Source of the DNA: Monocercomonoides exilis | Lineage: Eukaryota; Preaxostyla; Oxymonadida; Polymastigidae | Length of the DNA: 64,000 nucleotides | Reading direction: 5' to 3' | Assembly (NCBI GenBank): GCA_001643675.2 | Contig: LSRY02000005.1 | Span: 1,652,001-1,716,000, forward strand | Shown here: positions 9,901 to 16,892 of the stretch, piece by piece | Position numbering within the stretch: position 1 is the stretch's first letter | How the letters are laid out: each line of letters opens with the position of its first letter | The notes under the pieces: generated by a model | Database searches by the model: none | Told to the model about the DNA's origin: nothing | What the model saw: only the letters and a program-made list of their open reading frames with translations | Translations under genes and position numbers: made by a program

Positions 9901-12003
9901 ATGGACAGTTGCATTTTTGATGGGAATTCAAAGGAAGGAAATGGGCAGCTTTTCAATGAGGGAGAAGAGATGTGCAGATGGGATGGATCTCTTGTGAATA
10001 TTGCAAGGAGTTCTGTGATGATGAAAGATACAACATTATCAAATTCAGCGGAAGGAGGAATTACAATGAGCGGAGGTGAAATGACTATTGGTGATGGAAG
10101 ATTTGAGAACAATAATCCAACTTTTGAAGGATATCCATCGCTGAGAAGAAATATCATCTGTTCAGATTCTGGAACGTTGAATGTGATGAGTTTGAAGGGA
10201 GGAGATGGATTGAAGGATGGCTCATCATTGTGGATGTTGAATGATGGGTGCAGTTTTGAAGGGATTGTTTCTGAGAGGGATTCATCATTCTTCATTCCTG
10301 TTCTGGAAAGTGTGGAAGCAAAAGAAATAACAGATAGAATGAAGCTGATATTCAAAGGGATGCTTCTTGTTCCATGCAATCTGTCATTCTCAGTTGTGAA
10401 GAGGAAAGGAGAAGAGAAAGAGATTGAAAAATATGATTTTGATGGAAATGGGTTTTTATCAGAAACAGAAGTTGAAGGAAGTGTGGCAAAGGATCTAATC
10501 AGCAATTGTGGAGATGAAATCGAGGTGAGCGTGTGCATTCTGTTTGGGAATGCAGAATCGCCTTCATCAACAAATTCAATCATTCTGAAGAACAGAAGCG
10601 AGATTGAGCCAAAAGGAGATGAAAGAAATGTTGAAGGAGGAAAAGAAGGAAAATCGATATGGCCTCTAATTGTTGTTATATTGGCTGTGTTGTTCTTGAT
10701 TGCGATGATAATCTCCATTGTTGTTACAATTCGATGGAGAAGAGCAAAGAATGAGAATAAAGATCTGAGAGAGATTGTGAATGACTCTGTGAAAAAGGAT
10801 CCGAAACTGATTGAGATGGTGACAATGGAGATGTCACCTGAAGAGCAGTGGAGGAGAGCAGAGAGAGAAGCAGAGAAGAAAAACGAAGAAAGGATAAAGA
10901 AAAGAATAAATGGAAAGGAGATGGTGCATTCAGAATCTGAAGAGTATCTTCTGTCTGAGAGTGGTTCAACTGAATATATATTGGGAAAAGATTCAAACAA
11001 GATTCCTGATTGGGCATTGGAAAAGATTGATGAGAAGGAAGAAGAAGAGACAAGAAAGAGAACACCATCACCATCAATTTCATCCAATTGTTCAACTGAT
11101 TCAGACTCAACGTTTGTTCGATCGGAGAGTCTGTGTCCCACCACCTCATCCATGTCTAATCTGGTGGATGCGATGGCTTGCTCGTCTCCTCATGAGAAAT
11201 TGATTGTGGATTTGAGGGATTCGCTGTTCATGCTTCTTCATGGAAGGAATGAGAAGAAAGAGATGGCGATTGGTTCCTTGAAGGAGAGAGAAGTGACAGC
11301 TGCCCAAATCCTGTTCTGGGTGGCTAATCTCGCACTCCACTCATTTGATGAAATGGAAAATCCACTTCAGTCACTTTCCAATCTCAGCCCACACATTGTT
11401 CTGTTCTCTGAGCATATGGTGATCTGCATTGCGATGCATTCAGACTGTTCTTCTGATGATAGTTCAGATTCATCGTCGATCTCTTCATCAACAGTTGTGA
11501 CATCTGCAAGTGATGATGAAGATTCTCTGCCTTCATCGGCTTTTGAGGATGACGAGGACAATCGATATGAGTGCATGCGGTGGAAGGCGCCGGAGCTGCT
11601 GATGAACAAAAAGATGGGAGCGACAAAGGAGTCGGTTGTGTTCTCGATTGGGATGATGCTGTGGGAGTGTCTGACGCTGCAGATCCCGTTTGGGGAGTAT
11701 GAAGGGGAAGTGGCAGGGAAGAAGATAGCGAGTGGGGAGAGGCCGAATCTGAAGCTGGTGAGAGACTCAGACTATGAAGAGTTTGTGGAATCGCTGCTGT
11801 GGTACGACTGGCAGAAGCGGCTATCGCTGGAGGGGGTGAAGAAAGAGCTGCTGGGGCACATGCCTGCAGGAGCTGTGATGTTCACTGCATCAGACGCCAT
11901 AAGCCTCGAGGAGTCGGAAAACGAGGAGAAAAGGAGCACAGTCGAGATAAACTCACGTGCTCGTGAGGAGGCGGAGCGTTTGTTGAAGGAGATGACAGCT
12001 TAA
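3991..12003 (+). CDS. giant Pmp-like membrane receptor with pseudokinase tail
   Basis: One uninterrupted 2670-residue frame starting at an ATG. Residues 1-31 form a signal peptide (hydrophobic core around residues 12-24). Residues 35 to about 2220 are a Ser/Thr/Asn-rich ectodomain with many NXS/T sites and short beta-helix-like strands with GG and C pairs, as in Pmp or pectin-lyase-like surface proteins. A landmark CG-(5-6)-PC recurs near residues 602, 991, 1339 and 1723, dividing the ectodomain into units of about 350-390 residues. A single membrane span (about 2224-2248) is followed by RWRR. The cytoplasmic tail ends in a kinase-like C-lobe with an APE-type motif (RWKAPELL, about 2531) and a DVWS-like helix replaced by SVVFSIGMMLWE. 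I find no glycine loop, catalytic lysine, HRD or DFG, so catalysis is unlikely. It is probably a surface sensor or adhesin; the ligand is unknown. It ends in tandem stops, TAATAG. Confidence 0.8.
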   Translation: MARFSTSAKVAFNIVALILVVVNCCNTSVIAEKQNQRETNLEMPESAISVENSSNKYYNKKGIGAAKVIFSPGDRVNCARTNVNIINASLCVSDLAMEPLGGCAFLSAQHHSSCTIFSSTCKIHADASHPLFLSSHSSLSLTNFSLFIPQPAILSFPLFSIPNNLLPDAHSPIPTSFSISHSSFSSFISLHNSFLFSPSSSSSSSLLHRHLQIHLSLHLSDTLFTNITTAPQSTHTIPAKPTHTHNSFTTTTNTNTNTIPFFSLHSSLSIHSTIFFHTHNPIDGAILPDLNSPTTSLSAFNASFLHQTRSSANAAVVHVGTETQRAKPGRLTSFDVNSHRFEWCEWNDSNGGSDWGGALKVNRTNANLTITSCSFNKCSTYGEAGALYCGQLLKLNIEKSNFTSCSAAHGGAARLDNPQSSSVWTFSENRVENCSISGWCGTGWYFALNNNQLNFQFSFSKCKCISNSGGDSAGSLTFHSPPQSKPEKFLVNDCQFISNKLISSSTSWGGAALCCTATFSWMSGNKFITFCFFDGNTAKNGRGSDVFFNGNSITQSPFENCVSTTPSLRVWNQGTADNETFNSWLPLVAQNKVVANNGTDADVCGRQGRTPCATIEYALDGFALMQDASLTLLSSTFVPNQTLTFIASSIKITGIGTDATTIASSGIPQPPNLHSQSSQSTSSFSSFSSTASSSSPDPSASSALFQQTQGSLTVSALAIAHNSTNQITPILFHLSGNSHSLKLNTTIITGTTPSSSSTTTPLFFLTAGSLALNHTAITSLALNSQSIFHLTSLTAPLTLNSSNITHITSTATPTSCVLSSATSPALSLSLTNCTITNIDSAPQNQQTATNGGCISFASSAPANTFSVSDTAFSTCSVSEDTSSGGRGGALMIEFNQGSQVSESSFSITNIVFSENKASVGRDMYFVCESLVASVKEPFFAFMRSITEKDNSVVGHDRTQMFSDWDVNLFVFLDGYFSDTIYVDGTSGVEEVYCGLEKAPCLNVNYGMGRLKRSQNIKQEIILCANSSLNGCLDVGGMNVKAKSETIVGVECKREVSGSEDCILKSTLETEIQFIGIIVPSRFNRAITSVIESTTQNGELHIKNCAISVIGGKGSTIGFSLIRSTGKMVELDSVTISDVKSSVALFSISPSSGNMNEDEFRVKLLNCTMEACSLDNTSFDGSPLMISSSVLFESSNFSNIENKDSEKGGVAKVTLQGNEELVMKSTNASSCSLSSSNGKGGFLFLDCQSCLNEKPFIFDAGITFENNKAAIGKNVFILGKNLNSSVTNDSFNFDYSSMINDKTLFVGSDNFHSNKDLFLFLIPFSSTEIFISSEGFDVARCGSEEEPCFTMWKGMENMNDGEGNKTIQISGSTVVQDSFNVSSYQIKKSVKMGEEDAKAKLNFEKAIGSQLEYFMGNDVHLELTNIQLQLSSGFDNSSKAVISNNAGELEITGCSFHSEAEVNNGFECVFVDVIGGTVEVNDLSIESCNVGNSIFVIHDDGVSCHFVNIHVKSLNESGGCILSIKKSEAGLKINEGSEGGINLQIDKSSFSGVKRSDNGASILESKSENKICLVINESNITEGKAELGEKGGAIFFTLGASGSMKMIESTISHCSCNNSTGRGGGVYLATEERGFLNFTFVGMKFSANTAKVGNDIFIECFNITSQINERQFQLDLREGHYSRINAIYGIDCCEHKEDTDLIDFVTIHQSDTIIVSSVNGSNDRQCGTSTLPCHSIDYGLMHLTSDFISQMFIVEESVICEEINLEEMSLNSKSREMCKVEVKSGIERMRETLVTTTGEVSLLRVNFVFDSNFISSHESLISPEGGILEIMNCSFTSKQLAEEGNVAFTSIPFHLLNMEKGELQLMECKVNNLILHKSALSLSSPLPSTIDSLTICNSTIKTSLIEIYECEQLNMEKFHSENITVEGNDESLISCFSMKKTMQLTNCTIDGVSSQATKGKLMKVEDCLDVKMDSCIFDGNSKEGNGQLFNEGEEMCRWDGSLVNIARSSVMMKDTTLSNSAEGGITMSGGEMTIGDGRFENNNPTFEGYPSLRRNIICSDSGTLNVMSLKGGDGLKDGSSLWMLNDGCSFEGIVSERDSSFFIPVLESVEAKEITDRMKLIFKGMLLVPCNLSFSVVKRKGEEKEIEKYDFDGNGFLSETEVEGSVAKDLISNCGDEIEVSVCILFGNAESPSSTNSIILKNRSEIEPKGDERNVEGGKEGKSIWPLIVVILAVLFLIAMIISIVVTIRWRRAKNENKDLREIVNDSVKKDPKLIEMVTMEMSPEEQWRRAEREAEKKNEERIKKRINGKEMVHSESEEYLLSESGSTEYILGKDSNKIPDWALEKIDEKEEEETRKRTPSPSISSNCSTDSDSTFVRSESLCPTTSSMSNLVDAMACSSPHEKLIVDLRDSLFMLLHGRNEKKEMAIGSLKEREVTAAQILFWVANLALHSFDEMENPLQSLSNLSPHIVLFSEHMVICIAMHSDCSSDDSSDSSSISSSTVVTSASDDEDSLPSSAFEDDEDNRYECMRWKAPELLMNKKMGATKESVVFSIGMMLWECLTLQIPFGEYEGEVAGKKIASGERPNLKLVRDSDYEEFVESLLWYDWQKRLSLEGVKKELLGHMPAGAVMFTASDAISLEESENEEKRSTVEINSRAREEAERLLKEMTA

Positions 12004-12950
12004 TAGACTTACCGTTGCAAAAACTGTTGTGCATGCAATAATCCATAAATCTCAAAGAAGAATTGAACGGTAGTGCCTGACAGAGAAAGGGAAATTTTTT
12101 TGTTTGGAAAAGTTAAAACATTGATGGAAAATGGCGAATATGTGAAAGAAAGAAAAGACAGAGAGAAATTGCGAAAAATGTTCAAATGTATTTATTAAAT
12201 TATTTGTTTTTTGTAATTGTTGGTATTTCGTTCGTTTGTTTTTGTCTTATTTCAAACAGATTCAAAGCAAAACAGTTGATTCTGAGAGATTCTTGATGTT
12301 GATTTTTGTTTCTTCTGTGTCAACGGTACTCAAAAAAAGAAATATTGCAAGGCAACAATTGACACACAGATATTAGAAAATCAAATCTTTCGGAGTATCT
12401 TTTGGGTGCATTTGAATTCTTCGAAAAAAAAAATTATAACATTATTTGAAAGATTATAATTTATTTGAATAGGGTTAATTGTATTCAGAAAAACGGAACA
12501 TTAAAAATTCGCAAACATAATTCAAAGAAAGTCCAAAATCTGATTCATTTAAGAAAAAAGGACGATTCCCTTCCATTATTATCTTTTTAACTTCAATAAA
12601 ATGGAAACAAAACCTAAATTGAGTTTTTATTTCCATTTCAGTGAAGTTTCGAAGGAGGAACAGAAATTTGATCAAAATATGAAATTCGTATTTCGTTTGA
12701 AAAAACAACAAAAAAAAGTTTTCAAAAAATTGTTGTGCATTATAATTCCAAGTTAATATTTTTCCATTGAAACAAAAAAAACAAATCAATTATTTTTGTA
12801 ACTCAAATCATCACCCTCATGACAAAAAATAGAGAAATTTATTTCGTTTCGAATAATCTTCCAAAAAAAGCAAAATGTTTGATTTCATTTGGGTTATTGT
12901 TTTTGAAATCATAATTTAATTCGGGGCGTTGATTTTTCAAAATTATTAAG
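12004..12950. other. intergenic host DNA left of the Polinton
   Basis: AT-rich DNA with A and T runs. I see no gene, RNA or repeat. The short minus-strand frame at 12475-12789 is Phe-rich and shows no motif. Confidence 0.5.
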
Positions 12951-13650
12951 TACTACTATATAATGCGAGTAATTAAACCCACATTTAAAAATGTGGCCCA
13001 AATTACTCACATTACGGCTCCAAATAACATCAAACAAGAAAATTCATAAATTTCAACTTAAATAAAGCATAAATATTTGAAAAATGAGGTGTTTTTTCAC
13101 ATACTTTAGTGCGATCTAAAATATTTACTGTTTTAAATTATTTCAGTTCATTTTTTTAATTCATAATAAAATTGTCAGTTCATGTTTTTTCTTTTTGAAA
13201 TAAAAGCAAATTTGAAATATGCATGTTCATATTAAGCTTTCATAACTTAAGGGTAATACCATGGCCTTTCATAATTAAGGTCAAGGGTTCAATACCCGTT
13301 AGAGGCGACAAATTTTCAAACATTTGTCAAATCAAATAAATCATGCCTCTTTGCGATATATGAGACAGAGTTTCTCATAGCTGCGCTGCAGTCAAATTCG
13401 CAGTGAATTTAGAACTCAAAATCAAAATCTAATTCACAATAATAAATGAAAAGTGCTTAATGAAAAGTGCTTAATGACAATCAAAATTAAACAATAAATA
13501 ATTAATCGATATCGATAATTAAAATCAATCAATCAATAATAATAATTATTGAAATCAAATCAATCACAAAAGAAAATCCCAAATATTGAAAAATTTCCAA
13601 AACTTTCAATTCTACTAAAAAATTAAATAGGACCCTTTTTCGTATTTATT
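12951..13650 (+). repeat. left terminal inverted repeat of the Polinton, 700 bp
   Basis: It pairs with 33233-33932 in reverse complement. I compared the outer 150 bases, the inner end and parts of the middle and saw no difference. Inner divergence begins after cgtatttatt (13641-13650). It contains a tRNA-like relic (13236-13308), a short near-palindrome around 12980-13000 and two tandem copies of tgaaaagtgcttaa near 13447-13475. Confidence 0.95.
13236..13308 (+). other. tRNA-Glu(UUC)-like relic in left TIR
   Basis: Numbered as a tRNA, every part has canonical spacing: acceptor GCTTTCA/TAGAGGC (six of seven pairs with two wobbles), T8, A box TAACTTAAGGG (one mismatch to TRGYNNARNNG, 13243-13253), anticodon loop CTTTCAT with TTC, variable loop AGGTC, T loop TTCAATA, B box GGTTCAATACC (perfect, 13286-13296), discriminator G. 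The D stem and the anticodon stem (ATGGC against AATTA) do not pair, so it is unlikely to be a working tRNA. It may be a decayed copy or a retained Pol III promoter. Confidence 0.6.
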
Positions 13651-13791
13651 ATCAATAAATTATATTCATGTTTTTTTGTTATTTAATAAAATAAGGTTGT
13701 TATTAAAAATGTGTAAAAAAAATGTGATTGAAAATAGAAATTATTAGTTTAAAAAATAATTTATATATTTTTTAATTCATTTTAAAATTCA

Positions 13792-14055
13792 ATGGGAAGA
13801 AAAAAGTTATATGCATCAGAAGAAGAAGCAAAAGCAAAACAACTGCAGCAAATAAGAAAAAGTCAAGAAAGATACAAATTACAAAATGAGTTTTTCAAAA
13901 AGCATTCACACGCAATTCAACAAGCAGTCATAAAAATGCTCTCAAAAAACATGTTCGAAAGTGAAGACACTTTAAAAGAGGTCCAAACTATTCTCAATAA
14001 TGCTAAATATATTTCTATTGAAGAGGCTTATAGTAAATATTGTGATGAACAGTAA
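13792..14055 (+). CDS. small basic Polinton protein, unknown function
   Basis: An 87-residue charged, helical protein from an ATG. Its N-terminus (GRKKLYASEEEAKAKQLQQI) resembles short basic starts I associate with small proteins of Polintons and related viruses, but I cannot assign a function. It is the first gene inside the left TIR. Its TAA stop shares a base with the ATG at 14055 of the next frame. Possible roles are DNA binding or transcription control; neither is shown by the sequence. Confidence 0.6.
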   Translation: MGRKKLYASEEEAKAKQLQQIRKSQERYKLQNEFFKKHSHAIQQAVIKMLSKNMFESEDTLKEVQTILNNAKYISIEEAYSKYCDEQ

Positions 14056-14067
14056 TGAATAAATATA

Positions 14068-14075
14068 TTTTTATC
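14068..14075 (+). promoter_or_regulatory. TTTTTATC motif before the 14088 gene
   Basis: An exact TTTTTATC lies 12 nt upstream of the ATG at 14088. It supports 14088 rather than 14055 as the start. The motif recurs before six other element genes. Confidence 0.4.
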
Positions 14076-14087
14076 TTCTTTAAAAAG

Positions 14088-14435
14088 ATGTCAAAAACAG
14101 CTAAAACTATTAAAAAAGAATTACCAGATATAACAATAATTGAACCTTTTTCACCTGATATAAAAACATTTGAAACAGTTCAGGAGTTTAAAGAGTATCT
14201 AACAGATAATGAAGAAGAGATGAATAAGCTATCAACATGTAAACTCAATAAGCAATATCACATAGAAGGATATAGAATCACCAAACTCAATAACAAGATA
14301 TCACTAAAGAAATCTTCAAATAACTACTTGTCGAAAAATTTATCGAACGATTCTGAAATTATTGATGCAATCAATATTCTGTCAAAACAAATGGAAATCG
14401 TTGTAGAAACTCTGAAAAATAATAGACTGCTTTAA
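14088..14435 (+). CDS. Polinton hypothetical protein
   Basis: 115 residues if translation starts at 14088. An upstream in-frame ATG at 14055 would add 11 mostly hydrophobic residues, but the TTTTTATC motif then falls inside the gene, so I prefer 14088. The protein is Lys/Glu/Asn-rich with a predicted helical C-terminus (IIDAINILSKQMEIVVETL), perhaps for self-association. No known domain recognised. Its stop overlaps by four bases the stop of the convergent packaging ATPase gene, so the two transcripts must overlap at their 3' ends. Confidence 0.6.
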   Translation: MSKTAKTIKKELPDITIIEPFSPDIKTFETVQEFKEYLTDNEEEMNKLSTCKLNKQYHIEGYRITKLNNKISLKKSSNNYLSKNLSNDSEIIDAINILSKQMEIVVETLKNNRLL

Positions 14436-15334
14436 AGGTGTCGAACGTATCTTACGTTTAAAGACGTTCTGTTGTCTTCTTTTTTAGCATAAATAATGGT
14501 CTTTATTTTTGTACCATCGTCATCATATGAGAAGTGCATGATGTCTCTTCTGCTTAAATTTTTGTAGCCTTCCCATAGAGCATCACGATCTTGATAAGTC
14601 TGCAGCTGATAATATACATAATTGAACTTCAATTTGGAGAATCCTCCAAATATCCACAGAGTATCCAAATTAGCTTTCACTTCCGAGCATATTCCTTTTG
14701 GATCTTGTAAGCATAAGAAGTATGTGATCATAGGCTGTCTATTCTCAAACAGTAATCTAAATATCCCATCTTTCTTTTTAAACATCTCCATGCAATCATC
14801 AAATAAAACTGCTGTGTGATGAACAGGTTGAGAAAAGTCATCTATATGCAGTGTCTCTAATACAGCATTCACAACTGATTCATCCTGTTGTTTTCTATTG
14901 TAAATGTCACGATATAGTTCTTTGGCATTACTGATATCAGTTAGTGTTTTTAAAGCTTCATTATATCTCACTTGCACAATTGGAAATTCAATAAATTTCT
15001 TCATCCTTTCAAATGTCTGATCACTACTCTTATCAGACACATACACAAATAATGAATAGCCTCCAAAATGCAGTTCAGGAGTGACATCATATTCTTGATA
15101 TAATTCATCTAATGCACTCACTTTAGCTAGTTCTTTCAAAACACTATATGTTTTTCCACTTCCTCTTCCTCCGACAAGCAAATTAACAGAATTGCGTTTG
15201 AAAAACAGATCTGGATGTATATCTGATTGAATCTCATGTGTGATATCTAATTCTGCCTCCCTGTTTCTTCTATTCACGATTGTTTCTAAGGATCTCGAAT
15301 TGATTTCTTTCAGAAGAATCAGTCCGCTTTTCAT
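14432..15334 (-). CDS. genome-packaging ATPase, FtsK/HerA type
   Basis: A 300-residue P-loop ATPase from an ATG at 15334. The Walker A motif is GGRGSGKT (about residues 56-63) and the Walker B is AVLFDDC (about residues 175-181), both well spaced for the A32/FtsK-HerA packaging ATPases of Polintons, virophages and adeno-like viruses. In those families the enzyme pumps element DNA into a capsid. The length is usual for Polintons. It is the only virion-block gene on the minus strand apart from the small protein at 16481-16834, and it diverges from the 15399 gene across a 64-nt gap. Confidence 0.85.
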   Translation of the reverse strand: MKSGLILLKEINSRSLETIVNRRNREAELDITHEIQSDIHPDLFFKRNSVNLLVGGRGSGKTYSVLKELAKVSALDELYQEYDVTPELHFGGYSLFVYVSDKSSDQTFERMKKFIEFPIVQVRYNEALKTLTDISNAKELYRDIYNRKQQDESVVNAVLETLHIDDFSQPVHHTAVLFDDCMEMFKKKDGIFRLLFENRQPMITYFLCLQDPKGICSEVKANLDTLWIFGGFSKLKFNYVYYQLQTYQDRDALWEGYKNLSRRDIMHFSYDDDGTKIKTIIYAKKEDNRTSLNVRYVRHL

Positions 15335-15371
15335 AATGATAATAATTTAGTATTTTAATCTGATTAAAACA

Positions 15372-15379
15372 TTTTTATC
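15372..15379 (+). promoter_or_regulatory. TTTTTATC motif before the 15399 gene
   Basis: Exact motif 19 nt upstream of the ATG at 15399, inside the short divergent region shared with the ATPase gene. Confidence 0.4.
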
Positions 15380-15398
15380 TTGTATAAAAGAACTATTG

Positions 15399-16400
15399 AT
15401 GTTTAACAATCGAAATCTGCTTGAGTTACCAAAAAAAGGAATTTCACTATTTTCATCAGATCCCACCAATAGAAAAAAGTCACATGCAGGTGGTCCTAAA
15501 GCAAAACTTGGAATGGATGAATTGAAACATATTGTACTTGATCAACAACAGGAAATACGATATATTAAAGATCTGATGAGTGAACAGTCAGGGAAAAACT
15601 ATCTGAAACGAAATAAACTTTGGAAAGAAGGAAAAGATTGGAGTTTCGATTCAATAGATCATGATAACAACCCTGATACTCCCGATAAGATCATTTGGAA
15701 AACTCCTAATAACGATATATATGCTGTTGATGGATATACAACAGGAAATGAGCGCAAGAGAAGAAAACTTATGCGTAATTATATTGATAAATATCCAAAC
15801 TTGAATGACAGACGTGAGAACAAATATGTTGATTATTTGAAGAATCTTCATAAAGGACAAGTTGACAGAATGGATATTGATTTCAAAAAGAGAGTAGTTT
15901 CACAGATCCTTGAGAAGTTTCAATTAAGTTTCAACACAAGTGATGAGGTGAGAAAATTATGTGAAAATAAGAAATTCACCTACAGTCAGCATCTTACAAA
16001 AATTAATTCTGTAATATACAGACAGTGTTTGATTCATGATATGATGATGGCTATCAATCCAAATATCGGTATTTACAATATGTTTATCGATAAAGAAAAT
16101 GTGATATCAAAGCACAGGAAGTATTGGAAAGCATTCTACTCTCGATTAACTGATGATGATTTCGATGTTCTCATAAAAAGATATGCTCCAACAACGATTC
16201 AAGTTGCAAAAATGATATTCACTTCTCAAAATCCTTTGACGAATTTTGTGCCATTAATAAATACAAATCCTGATCTTCAGAATCCTTTTATAGAAATATT
16301 TATCAAATTTAATCAAGGCACAAGTTCATCGTCAGCTTCTTCGTCTTTTTTATCTTCAGCGATTTCTGACAAGATGGATATCGAAGAAGAACAATTTTAA
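15399..16400 (+). CDS. Polinton virion-block protein, unknown function
   Basis: 333 residues from the ATG at 15399. The N-terminus is basic with an HAGGPKAKLG stretch and a predicted short coiled coil. The middle has IYAVDGYTTGNERKRRKLMR, a Tyr/Gly/basic block that I think recurs in Polinton proteins of trichomonads. The rest is mainly helical and ends with a Ser-rich acidic tail. It lies between the packaging ATPase and the capsid candidate, so a structural or assembly role is plausible. I could not find adenain-type protease residues or a clear jelly-roll pattern. Function is unassigned. Confidence 0.65.
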   Translation: MFNNRNLLELPKKGISLFSSDPTNRKKSHAGGPKAKLGMDELKHIVLDQQQEIRYIKDLMSEQSGKNYLKRNKLWKEGKDWSFDSIDHDNNPDTPDKIIWKTPNNDIYAVDGYTTGNERKRRKLMRNYIDKYPNLNDRRENKYVDYLKNLHKGQVDRMDIDFKKRVVSQILEKFQLSFNTSDEVRKLCENKKFTYSQHLTKINSVIYRQCLIHDMMMAINPNIGIYNMFIDKENVISKHRKYWKAFYSRLTDDDFDVLIKRYAPTTIQVAKMIFTSQNPLTNFVPLINTNPDLQNPFIEIFIKFNQGTSSSSASSSFLSSAISDKMDIEEEQF

Positions 16401-16480
16401 ACAAATAATAAATACAAAAATAAATAATAACATTTATAAAGTTAAAAATATTTTTGTGGATTTTATTAATAGTTTTATTT

Positions 16481-16834
16481 TTATAGTTGAACTCTTCTGT
16501 TAAGCAATCCTTGCTTTAGAATATCTGATGTACTCGATGTTGCTCGATTCATTCCTCCTGATCTGATTAATGCTCCTGAATCATTTGAATTTTGGAGATC
16601 GTAAGAGATGTTTCTGCTTCTGTTTCCAAGAGCATTATCAGCAAAATCACTCACTGTATTCACAACGTTATTAATGAGTTTTCCAGGACCGGGAAGGAAT
16701 GGTGATACAGTATTCAATACAGGTCGAACAAGAGGCTTCACTACCTTATCGTTTACCCATTTAATACCATTTTTCACAGTATTAAATGTATTCGAGAAAA
16801 AATTTTTCATTTTGTTCCAAATTCCAGCTGACAT
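16481..16834 (-). CDS. small amphipathic virion-type protein
   Basis: 117 residues from the ATG at 16834. That start is chosen because a TTTTTATC motif lies just upstream on the minus strand and the extra upstream codons begin only with TTG. The first half is a repeating amphipathic pattern of Phe/Trp/Val/Lys (AGIWNKMKNFFSNTFNTV), then a Pro/Gly hinge (PFLPGPGKL) and a second hydrophobic helix. Small proteins like this near capsid genes of adeno-like viruses and Polintons can be membrane-active virion components, but that is an analogy only. It is transcribed divergently from the capsid candidate with a 58-nt gap, each side having its own motif copy. Confidence 0.6.
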   Translation of the reverse strand: MSAGIWNKMKNFFSNTFNTVKNGIKWVNDKVVKPLVRPVLNTVSPFLPGPGKLINNVVNTVSDFADNALGNRSRNISYDLQNSNDSGALIRSGGMNRATSSTSDILKQGLLNRRVQL

Positions 16835-16845
16835 ATTTTGATAGC

Positions 16846-16853
16846 GATAAAAA
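16846..16853 (-). promoter_or_regulatory. TTTTTATC motif before the 16834 gene
   Basis: Minus-strand exact motif, 11 nt upstream of the ATG at 16834. Confidence 0.4.
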
Positions 16854-16868
16854 ATTATATTCTTCAAG

Positions 16869-16876
16869 TTTTTATC
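16869..16876 (+). promoter_or_regulatory. TTTTTATC motif before the capsid gene
   Basis: Exact motif, 16 nt upstream of the ATG at 16893. It lies back to back with the minus-strand copy at 16846-16853. Confidence 0.45.
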
Positions 16877-16892
16877 TTCTATTAAATACGAA

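Noticed and set aside
11367-11609. Minus-strand Ser-rich frames opposite the kinase-like tail
   Set aside because: Shadows of the plus-strand receptor gene, with no independent features.
13236-13308. Functional tRNA-Glu gene
   Set aside because: The D and anticodon stems do not pair, so it is listed only as a tRNA-like relic.
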